Source: Patulibacter brassicae
Lineage (GTDB): Bacteria > Actinomycetota > Thermoleophilia > Solirubrobacterales > Solirubrobacteraceae
Length of the DNA stretch: 64,000 nucleotides
Direction: 5' to 3'
NCBI RefSeq assembly: GCF_033949425.1
Contig: NZ_JAXAVX010000005.1
Coordinates: 124,001 to 188,000 of the forward strand
The notes under the pieces were generated by a model. That model had not been told where the DNA came from. It made no database searches and was given only the letters and a program-made list of their open reading frames with translations. Made by a program: the position numbers and the translations under genes. This document shows positions 58,258-64,000 of the stretch, in pieces. The first letter of the stretch is position 1, and each line of letters begins with the position of its first letter.

Positions 58258-59219
58258 TGCCCCTCGCCTTCGGCTTCGGGCAGCCGCTGCTCCTGCTCCT
58301 GCTGCTGCTCCTGCCGATCGCGGCGTGGGGCTACTGGCAGGCCGAGCGGCGGCGCGGCAGTCGCCTGGCGAGCGCCGCGGTGCTGCCGTCGGTCGTGCCC
58401 CGGCCGTCCGGCTGGCGGCGCCACGTCGGCCCCGCCGCGTACGGCCTGGCGATCGCGGCGCTGCTCGTCGCGCTGGCCCGCCCCGAGCACCAGACGCGGG
58501 TGCCGGTCGAGCAGGCGAGCGTCCTGCTCGTCACGGACCGCTCCGGCTCGATGCGCGCCCGCGACGTCAGCCCGACCCGGATGGACGCGGCGAAGGCCGC
58601 CGCGACGCAGTTCCTCGACGAGGTCCCGGACCAGATCCGGGTCGGCGCGATCGCGTTCAACCACCGCGTGCGGCTCGTCTCGCCGCTGACCACCGACCGC
58701 GAGCGCGTCGCGCGCGCGATCGACCGGCTGACGGGCCGTGGCAGCACCGCGGAGGGCGACGCGCTCGCCGTCGCCGTGCGGACGCTGCGCCAGCAGTCGC
58801 TGGCCTTCGGCTCGCAGGTGCCCTCGGCGATCATCCTGCTCAGCGACGGGGAGTCGGTGAAGGGCCGCGATCCGGCCGCGGTCGCCCGGGCCGCCGGGCG
58901 CTACGAGATCCCGATCCACGCGATCGCGCTGGGCACCGACGACGGCGTGCTCGAGAGCCGCGCGTCCGACGGGTCCGTGAAGCGCGAGCGCGTTCCGCCG
59001 GACCGCAGGACGCTGCGCGAGATCGCCGACCGGTCCGGCGGCACGTACTCCGACGCGCCCTCGGCCGCCGCCCTGCGGCAGGTCTACGAGGAGCTCGGCA
59101 GCGCCGTGGCGACCGAGGAGCAGGACGAGGAGCTCGCTGTCTTCCCGGTCGGGATCGCGCTGCTGCTCGTGCTCGGCGGTGCCGGCGCGTCGCTGCTGCT
59201 CCTCGGCCGCGTCCTCTGA
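58257..59219 (+). CDS. Membrane VWA-domain protein (BatA/BatB-like)
   Basis: A 320-residue membrane protein. Two N-terminal helices (QPLLLLLLLLLPIAAWGYW and AAYGLAIAALLVALA) are followed by a von Willebrand A domain. The MIDAS metal site is seen as DRSGSMRARD (DxSxS), the Thr near GRGSTAEGDALA and the Asp in ILLSDGESVKG. A C-terminal helix (FPVGIALLLVLGGAGASLLLL) closes it. This layout is typical of BatA/BatB proteins that work with MoxR ATPases. A MoxR gene and a DUF58 gene lie 2.9 kb downstream in the same direction. Start ATG overlaps the protease stop; GTG 58254 is an alternative. Confidence 0.9.
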   Translation: MPLAFGFGQPLLLLLLLLLPIAAWGYWQAERRRGSRLASAAVLPSVVPRPSGWRRHVGPAAYGLAIAALLVALARPEHQTRVPVEQASVLLVTDRSGSMRARDVSPTRMDAAKAAATQFLDEVPDQIRVGAIAFNHRVRLVSPLTTDRERVARAIDRLTGRGSTAEGDALAVAVRTLRQQSLAFGSQVPSAIILLSDGESVKGRDPAAVARAAGRYEIPIHAIALGTDDGVLESRASDGSVKRERVPPDRRTLREIADRSGGTYSDAPSAAALRQVYEELGSAVATEEQDEELAVFPVGIALLLVLGGAGASLLLLGRVL

Positions 59220-59276
59220 GGACCCGGGGTCCGGCTCCCCGACCCGTCGGCGCTGGACCCCAGCCGGGATCCACGT

Positions 59277-59705
59277 TCAGAGCACGACGAGGTGCTCGTC
59301 CGTGGCGCCGGGCACGGCCGACCGGGGGATCCGCCCGTCGAAGGTCACGAGACGCCCCCCGTGCCGCACGGCAAGGGCCAGCAGGTACAGATCGGTGACC
59401 TGCTTCGGCCCGTGCACGCGGGTCGCGTCGATCGCCGACCCGTCCCAGAGGGCGACGTCGCAGGGCCACCGCTCGTGGTGCGGCGTGCTCGTCGCGGCAC
59501 GGAGCATCTCGATCGCCATCGACGGCGAGACGTCGGCGGGATATCGCGGCTGCGAGACGACTCGGACGAAGCCGTTCTCCGTCAGTGCGCAGGAGGCCCA
59601 CCCCGCCGCGATCTCCTCGGCGACCCACCGCCGCGCGGCGACGTGCTGCGTATGCGACTCGTCGTGCAGGGCGATGAGGACGTTGACGTCGAGCAGGGCT
59701 CTCAT
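59277..59705 (-). CDS. PIN-domain toxin, VapC-like
   Basis: A 142-residue putative RNase. PIN acidic residues are readable: the Asp in ALLDVNVLIALHDES (residue ~6), the Glu in CALTENGFVRVV and the Asp in VTDLYLLALAVRHGG with a final Asp in RLVTFDGRIP. Such toxins cut specific RNAs when not held by their antitoxin. The gene overlaps its antitoxin by 4 bases (ATGA). It is oppositely oriented to, and interrupts, the VWA/two-component/MoxR run, which suggests later insertion. Confidence 0.9.
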   Translation of the reverse strand: MRALLDVNVLIALHDESHTQHVAARRWVAEEIAAGWASCALTENGFVRVVSQPRYPADVSPSMAIEMLRAATSTPHHERWPCDVALWDGSAIDATRVHGPKQVTDLYLLALAVRHGGRLVTFDGRIPRSAVPGATDEHLVVL

Positions 59706-59932
59706 TCGCCGGACTCGTCGAGCAGCTCGTCGACCAGCGTTGTCGTGACGACGGCGTCGCGCCGCGGGATCGTGTGGAACCCGAGGCTCGGCGGCGCGCC
59801 CTCGAGCGGACCGCCCGCCAGCGCGCGCCGCGCCAGCTCCGAGACCACGGCGCCGGCGCTACGGCGCTCCCGCCGGGCGCGTTCCTTGACGGCGAGGAGG
59901 ACGTCGTCGTCGATGTCCAGCGTGGTGCGCAC
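59702..59932 (-). CDS. VapB-like antitoxin
   Basis: A 76-residue antitoxin. The N-terminal part, RTTLDIDDDVLLAVKERARR with ERRSAGAVVSELARRAL, is a ribbon-helix-helix DNA-binding unit; the C-terminal part should bind the toxin. The GTG start at 59932 has a TAGCAT box 7 bases upstream. The pair likely represses itself through this domain. Confidence 0.88.
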   Translation of the reverse strand: MRTTLDIDDDVLLAVKERARRERRSAGAVVSELARRALAGGPLEGAPPSLGFHTIPRRDAVVTTTLVDELLDESGE

Positions 59933-59939
59933 GCACGTG

Positions 59940-59945
59940 ATGCTA
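59940..59945 (-). promoter_or_regulatory. -10 box TAGCAT, leaderless
   Basis: On the minus strand TAGCAT lies 7 bases before the GTG of the antitoxin gene. Confidence 0.5.
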
Positions 59946-60019
59946 CGGCATCATGTCCCAGGAACCACTCGGCCGGGCTTTAGGGTCGCCTGAGCGTCGT
60001 GCGGTTCCCTGGATGTCCC

Positions 60020-60313
60020 ATGCGCTCCGCCCGTGCCGCGCTCCCCCTCCTCCTCGCGGGCTCGGCCGGTGCGGCGCTGCTCGGCGTCGGGACGACCGGC
60101 CTCGCCGGGCTCGACGGCCCGCTGCGGACCGCCGCGGTGACCGCGCAGCAGCGCGCCGTCCAGGAGCAGCAGGTCGCGCAACGCGCCGAGCGCCGCCGGC
60201 CCGCCCAGGTCCAGGACGACGAGGCGCAGGACGACCGGGCGCCGCGCTGGCGCGCCGTCGACTGCGCGCACGACGAGCGCCGCAGCCGCCGCCTGCGCGC
60301 GGAGGAGCTCTGA
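60020..60313 (+). CDS. Small exported or membrane-anchored protein, 97 aa
   Basis: A small protein whose first 35 residues form a hydrophobic leader or anchor (AALPLLLAGSAGAALLGVG). The rest is a Gln/Arg/Glu-rich helix (AVTAQQRAVQEQQVAQRAER) with one Cys near the end (RAVDCAHDERR). It ends one base before the response-regulator gene. Position suggests an accessory sensor or inhibitor of the two-component system, which is inference. A GTG at 59999 is an alternative start. Function unknown. Confidence 0.6.
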   Translation: MRSARAALPLLLAGSAGAALLGVGTTGLAGLDGPLRTAAVTAQQRAVQEQQVAQRAERRRPAQVQDDEAQDDRAPRWRAVDCAHDERRSRRLRAEEL

Positions 60314-60314
60314 C

Positions 60315-60968
60315 GTGCGGGTCCTCGTCGCCGAGGACCACCCCCGCGTCGCCGACGCCCTCGCTCGCGGCCTGCGCCGCGACGGGTTCGCGGTCGACCT
60401 CGCGCCCGACGGCGACCAGGCGCTCTTCAAGGCGCGCGTGCACCCCTACGACGTCGTCGTGCTCGACCGCGACCTGCCGCGCCTCCACGGCGATGACGTC
60501 TGCCGGACGCTGAACGCCGAGCAGCCCGCGACGAAGATCCTCATGCTCACGGCCGCTGCCGCCCTCGAGGACCTCGTCGACGGCCTCGCGCTCGGGGCCG
60601 ACGACTACGTGACGAAGCCGTTCCGCTACGCCGAGCTGCGCGCGCGGATCGACGCGCTGGGCCGGCGCACCGGCGACGTCCGCCCGACGGTCCTGCGCCG
60701 CGGCGACCTCGAGCTCGACCCGGCGCGCCACGTCGCCCGGCGTGCCGGCCGCGACCTCGACCTGTCGCCGAAGGAGTTCGGCGTCCTGCAGGTCCTGCTC
60801 GCCGCCGAGGGCGCGACGGTCACCGCCGAGCAGCTGCTCGAGCGGGTCTGGGACGAGAACGTCGACCCGTTCACGAACAGCGTCCGGATGGTCCTCGTCA
60901 CCCTGCGGCGCAAGCTCGGCGAGCCCGCGCTGATCGAGACCGTACGTGGCGTCGGGTATCGCCTCTGA
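60315..60968 (+). CDS. OmpR/PhoB-family response regulator
   Basis: A 217-residue regulator. The receiver domain (residues 1-115) has RVLVAEDHPRVADAL, the phospho-acceptor Asp in YDVVVLDRDLPRLHGDDV, the Thr/Ser site in ILMLTAAAALED and the Lys in GADDYVTKPFRY. The C-terminal winged helix (~125-217) has LDLSPKEFGVLQVLLAAEGA, VTAEQLLERVWDENVDPFTN and IETVRGVGYRL, the OmpR signature. It starts one base after the small protein gene and precedes the histidine kinase by three bases. Targets are unknown; the HtrA protease gene nearby is a natural candidate. Confidence 0.96.
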   Translation: MRVLVAEDHPRVADALARGLRRDGFAVDLAPDGDQALFKARVHPYDVVVLDRDLPRLHGDDVCRTLNAEQPATKILMLTAAAALEDLVDGLALGADDYVTKPFRYAELRARIDALGRRTGDVRPTVLRRGDLELDPARHVARRAGRDLDLSPKEFGVLQVLLAAEGATVTAEQLLERVWDENVDPFTNSVRMVLVTLRRKLGEPALIETVRGVGYRL

Positions 60969-60971
60969 CCG

Positions 60972-62099
60972 ATGCCTCGCCGCGCCCGACGTCGCCTGCC
61001 GCTGCGCGCCCGCCTGACGGCGACGTCGACCGCCCTGTTCGCGATCGGCACCTCGGTGGTGCTCGCGGTCGCCTACGGGATCCTCGACCGGCACCTCGGG
61101 CGGACGCTGCCCAGCGACCTCGCGGCGCCGATCCTCTCCGACGCGGCGCTGCAGCTCGCGCTGACGCTCGTCGGGATCACCCTGCTCGCCGGGGCCGCCG
61201 GCTGGTGGGCCGCGGGCCGGGCGCTACGCCCGCTCAAGCGGGTGACCGCGACCGCGCGCCGCGTCAGCGACGAGCAGCTCGACGAGCGGCTCGCCCTCGA
61301 CGGTCCCCGCGACGAGGTCCGCGAGCTCGCCGACACGTTCGACGCGATGCTCGACCGGCTCGCCGCCGGGATCGACCGGCAGCGGCGGTTCGTGGCGAAC
61401 GCCGGCCACGAGCTGCGCACGCCGCTGACGGCCCTGCGGACCGACATCGAGGTGACCCTCGCCGATCCGGACGCCGACGTCGCGGCGCTGCGCCGGATGG
61501 GCGAGCAGGCGCTCGGCGACGTCGACGAGCTCGAGGGGCTGCTCGCGAGCCTGCTGGCGCTCGCCCGGGCGCAGCGGGCCCCGCTGCAGCGTCGGCCGGT
61601 GGCGCTCGACGGGCTCGTGCGCACGGCGCTCGCCGACCTGCCCGGCGACGCGCCGGCGGTCGAGCTCGAGGCCGCGCCCGCGCCGGTCGTCGGCGACCCG
61701 GCCCTGCTCGCGCGGGTCGTGGCGAACCTGCTGGACAACGCGTGCCGGTACAACCGCCCCGGCGGGTGGGTGCGCGTCGCCACCGAGCGGGCGGCGGGTC
61801 GCGGCCCGGGCGCCGGCACGGCGGTCCTGCGCGTCGCGAACACCGGCCCGCGCGTGGACCCGGACGACCTCGAGCGGCTGACCGCGCCGTTCGAGCGGCT
61901 CGGCCGTCACGGCGACGGGCGCAACCACGGCCTCGGGCTGTCGATCGTCGCGGCGGTCGTGCGGGCTCACGGCGGCGACCTGACGCTCGCGGCGCGCCCC
62001 GAGGGCGGGCTCGAGGTGACGGTCCGGCTGCCGGGCGACGACGCCGATGCGCCGTCTTACGCACAACTGACGGCCCAGGGCGTAGCGTCGTCGACGTGA
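60972..62099 (+). CDS. Sensor histidine kinase
   Basis: A 375-residue membrane kinase. A basic start leads to one helix (LTATSTALFAIGTSVVLAVAY), a very short extracytoplasmic loop, and a second helix (LQLALTLVGITLLAGAAGWW), so it probably senses the membrane or a partner rather than a large ligand. A HAMP domain follows (GRALRPLKRVTATARRVSDE). The phospho-His is in FVANAGHELRTPLTALRTD. The ATP domain has NLLDNACRYNRPGG (N box) and NHGLGLSIVAAVVRAHGG (G box). It partners with the regulator just upstream. Its end overlaps the MoxR gene at GTGA. Confidence 0.96.
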   Translation: MPRRARRRLPLRARLTATSTALFAIGTSVVLAVAYGILDRHLGRTLPSDLAAPILSDAALQLALTLVGITLLAGAAGWWAAGRALRPLKRVTATARRVSDEQLDERLALDGPRDEVRELADTFDAMLDRLAAGIDRQRRFVANAGHELRTPLTALRTDIEVTLADPDADVAALRRMGEQALGDVDELEGLLASLLALARAQRAPLQRRPVALDGLVRTALADLPGDAPAVELEAAPAPVVGDPALLARVVANLLDNACRYNRPGGWVRVATERAAGRGPGAGTAVLRVANTGPRVDPDDLERLTAPFERLGRHGDGRNHGLGLSIVAAVVRAHGGDLTLAARPEGGLEVTVRLPGDDADAPSYAQLTAQGVASST

Positions 62100-63148
62100 G
62101 CACGACGCCGCCCGCCCCCGCCACGCCGATCGAGGACGCCGCGCGCGACCTCGAGGCCGTGCTGCACGAGGTCAAGCGGGTCGTCGTCGGCCAGGACGCG
62201 ATGCTCGAGCGCGTGCTCGTCGCGCTGCTGGCCGGCGGGCACGTCCTGCTGGAGGGCGTGCCCGGCCTCGCGAAGACCCTGACGGTCAAGACGCTCGCGA
62301 CGGTGCTCGGCGGCAGCTTCCGGCGCGTCCAGTTCACGCCGGACCTCGTGCCGGCCGACCTCGTCGGCACGCGGATCTGGCGCCCGGACACCGGGACGTT
62401 CGACATCCAGCTCGGCCCGGTCTTCGGCAACCTCCTGCTCGCCGACGAGATCAACCGCGCGCCCGCGAAGGTCCAGTCGGCGCTGCTGGAGGTCATGCAG
62501 GAGCGGCAGGTCACCCTCGGCGGCCAGACCCACCCACTGCCCTCGCCCTTCCTCGTCCTCGCGACGCAGAACCCGATCGAGTCCGAGGGCACGTACCCGC
62601 TGCCGGAGGCCCAGGTCGACCGCTTCCTCCTGAAGGTCCTCGTGGACTACCCGACGCTCGAGGACGAGGCGACGGTCGTCAGCCAGGCGGTCGCCGCCCC
62701 GGCCGCGGTGCGCCAGGTGCTCACCCCGGAGCGCCTGCTGCAGCACCGCGAGACGGTCCGCGCCGCGCACGCCGACGGCCAGGCGGTGCGGTTCGCCGTC
62801 CGCCTCGCCGACGCCACGCGCCACCCCGACCGCTACGGCCTCGGCCACCTGCGCGACGCGATCGAGGTCGGCGCCAGCCCCCGCGGCCCGATCGGGCTGA
62901 TCCAGACCGCGCAGGCGCTCGCGGTCCTGCGCGGCCGCGACTACGTCACCCCGCGCGACGTGCGCTCGCTCGCGCTGGACGTCCTGCGCCACCGGCTCGT
63001 GCTCTCCTACGAGGCGCACGCCGACGGGATCACCGCCGACGACGTCCTCGCCCAGGTCCTCGACGCGGTCGACCCGACGAGCGGCGACGGGCAGGGGCGC
63101 CGGCTGGAGGCGCTCGGCGACGACCACGCCGTCGACGTCGCGGCCTGA
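62096..63148 (+). CDS. MoxR-family AAA+ ATPase
   Basis: A 350-residue chaperone-like ATPase. Walker A is EGVPGLAKTLTVKTLA near residues 55-70, and Walker B is LLLADEINRAPAKVQSALLE. Further MoxR marks are VQFTPDLVPADLVGT, FLVLATQNPIESEGTYPLPE (sensor 1) and QVDRFLLKVLVDYP. It usually acts with VWA and DUF58 proteins to mature or insert other proteins. Both partner types are nearby. The GTG at 62096 overlaps the kinase stop, so it is likely expressed with the two-component system. Confidence 0.95.
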   Translation: MSTTPPAPATPIEDAARDLEAVLHEVKRVVVGQDAMLERVLVALLAGGHVLLEGVPGLAKTLTVKTLATVLGGSFRRVQFTPDLVPADLVGTRIWRPDTGTFDIQLGPVFGNLLLADEINRAPAKVQSALLEVMQERQVTLGGQTHPLPSPFLVLATQNPIESEGTYPLPEAQVDRFLLKVLVDYPTLEDEATVVSQAVAAPAAVRQVLTPERLLQHRETVRAAHADGQAVRFAVRLADATRHPDRYGLGHLRDAIEVGASPRGPIGLIQTAQALAVLRGRDYVTPRDVRSLALDVLRHRLVLSYEAHADGITADDVLAQVLDAVDPTSGDGQGRRLEALGDDHAVDVAA

Positions 63149-63172
63149 CCCGGGCCCCGGGCACCCGCACCC

Positions 63173-64000
63173 ATGCGCGAGACGGAGCTCATCGACCCGC
63201 CGGGCCGGCAGGGCCCCGGCCCGGTCGACGGCGCCGCGGTCCACGCGCTCGAGCTGACGCTGGCGCGGCGGGCCAGCGGCGTGCTGCCGGGCGAGCACCA
63301 GGCGCCCGGCATGGGCCAGGGCACGGAGCTGAGCCAGCTGCGGCCCTACGTCGAGGGCGACGACGTGCGCCACCTCGACGCGTCCGCGAGCGCCCGGACC
63401 GGCGAGCCGCACGTGCGGCTGCACGTCCCCGAGCGCGCGCTGACGACCTGGGTCGTGCTCGACGTCTCCGCGTCGATGGCCTTCGGCACCCGCGACCGCC
63501 TGAAGTCCGACGTCGCCGAGGGCGTCGTGCGCGTCGTCTCTCGGCTGACGGTCCGTCGCGGCGGCCGGATCGCCCTGCTGCGCTGGGGCGGGCCCGCGGG
63601 CGCGACCTTCCTCCCGCCCGCCGGCGGGCGCCCGGCGCTCGGGGCCATCGACCGGGTGCTCGCCGAGGGCGTCGGCCCCGACCGGCGCCGCTCGCCCGAG
63701 GACCTCGCCGGGGCGCTGCGCCGCGTCCACCAGGTCGCGCGCAAGCCGGGGATGGTCGTCGTGGTCAGCGACCTGCGCGACCCGTCGGGCTGGGAGCGGC
63801 GCCTGGCGCTGCTGGGTCAGCGCCACCGGCTGCTCGTCGCCGAGGTCGTCGACCCGCTCGAGCAGCAGCTGCCCGACGCGGGCGTCGTCCTCATGGAGGA
63901 CCCCGAGACGGGCGAGCAGCTCGAGGTCGACACCTCTTCCCCCGTGCTGCGCGAGCGCTTCGCCGAGGCCGAGGCGCGCCGCCGCGCCGCGATCCACGAG
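63173..64000 (+). CDS. DUF58 protein (C-terminus beyond window)
   Basis: A DUF58 protein with a VWA-like fold; 276 codons are present and the reading frame is open to the window edge. Characteristic parts are SQLRPYVEGDDVRHLDASAS (the G-D-D-x-R-x-I/L-D motif of DUF58), ALTTWVVLDVSASMAFG (a MIDAS-like DxSxS) and GMVVVVSDLRDPSGWERRL. No signal peptide or membrane helix precedes it. It starts 24 bases after moxR, and the pair is a known conserved unit. The end of the protein is not visible. Confidence 0.92.
   Translation, partial: MRETELIDPPGRQGPGPVDGAAVHALELTLARRASGVLPGEHQAPGMGQGTELSQLRPYVEGDDVRHLDASASARTGEPHVRLHVPERALTTWVVLDVSASMAFGTRDRLKSDVAEGVVRVVSRLTVRRGGRIALLRWGGPAGATFLPPAGGRPALGAIDRVLAEGVGPDRRRSPEDLAGALRRVHQVARKPGMVVVVSDLRDPSGWERRLALLGQRHRLLVAEVVDPLEQQLPDAGVVLMEDPETGEQLEVDTSSPVLRERFAEAEARRRAAIHE

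Noticed and set aside
1..64000. tRNA, rRNA and CRISPR arrays
   Set aside because: No cloverleaf-like segment, rRNA sequence or spaced identical repeats were recognised by eye; a tRNA scan would be needed to be certain.

Overview
The window reads as chromosomal DNA of a very GC-rich actinobacterium, most likely the Solirubrobacterales/Thermoleophilia (the Patulibacter, Solirubrobacter and Conexibacter group). This is inferred from base composition, the many GTG starts, and gene types common there: inositol-phosphate synthase with a UbiA-type decaprenyl-phosphate phosphoribosyltransferase, arylsulfotransferase-like proteins, secreted calcium-repeat proteins with a PASTA-like tail, and paired acyl-CoA dehydrogenases. 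No rRNA, tRNA, CRISPR array, phage or intact insertion sequence was seen. Many genes have a TANNNT hexamer 6-9 bases before the start codon and no Shine-Dalgarno, which suggests widespread leaderless transcription.

Layout: 0-2.7 kb holds a sulfatase (cut by the window edge) divergent from an arylsulfotransferase-like protein. 2.8-18 kb is an envelope and lipid region: membrane glycosyltransferase, two paralogous secreted proteins that bracket a DPPR-synthase/CDP-alcohol transferase/inositol-phosphate synthase block, a glycosyltransferase-PHP fusion overlapping a polytopic membrane protein, a PAP2 phosphatase, a divergent uracil-DNA-glycosylase-like protein and an MDR oxidoreductase. 18-21 kb has an L-2-hydroxyglutarate oxidase and an RNA uridine methyltransferase on the minus strand. 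21.1-23.4 kb is a small island with a frameshifted secreted-protein gene, an unknown gene and a pseudogene remnant. 23.4-36.6 kb carries argF, a large VCBS/Ig-repeat protein, a phosphoesterase, thiG, a TetR/hydrolase pair, a metalloprotease, an aldo/keto reductase and a calcium-repeat protein.

37-39.6 kb is the thiamine locus: thiS and thiO behind a TPP riboswitch, with thiE divergent; thiG sits 6 kb away. 39.6-42.2 kb pairs a sugar-lactone oxidase with a PLP-dependent aldolase/deaminase. 43-53.6 kb gathers lipoate-linked functions (lipoamide dehydrogenase, two unusual E2-like acyltransferases, lipB, lipA), interspersed with AzlCD and a polysaccharide deacetylase. 54.3-56.7 kb is an acyl-CoA dehydrogenase pair under a likely TetR-type operator. 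56.9-64 kb combines an HtrA protease, a VWA protein, a VapBC-like toxin-antitoxin pair, a two-component system, a MoxR ATPase and a DUF58 protein (cut by the window edge): an envelope-stress and MoxR/Bat-type cluster.

Functional links: inositol phosphate from the synthase could feed the adjacent CDP-alcohol transferase to make phosphatidylinositol, and the glycosyltransferase, PAP2 and DPPR genes fit lipoglycan or arabinan assembly. LipB and LipA supply the cofactor used by the E2 protein, which the nearby lipoamide dehydrogenase reoxidises. Most calls rest on reading motifs by eye; no database search was run.
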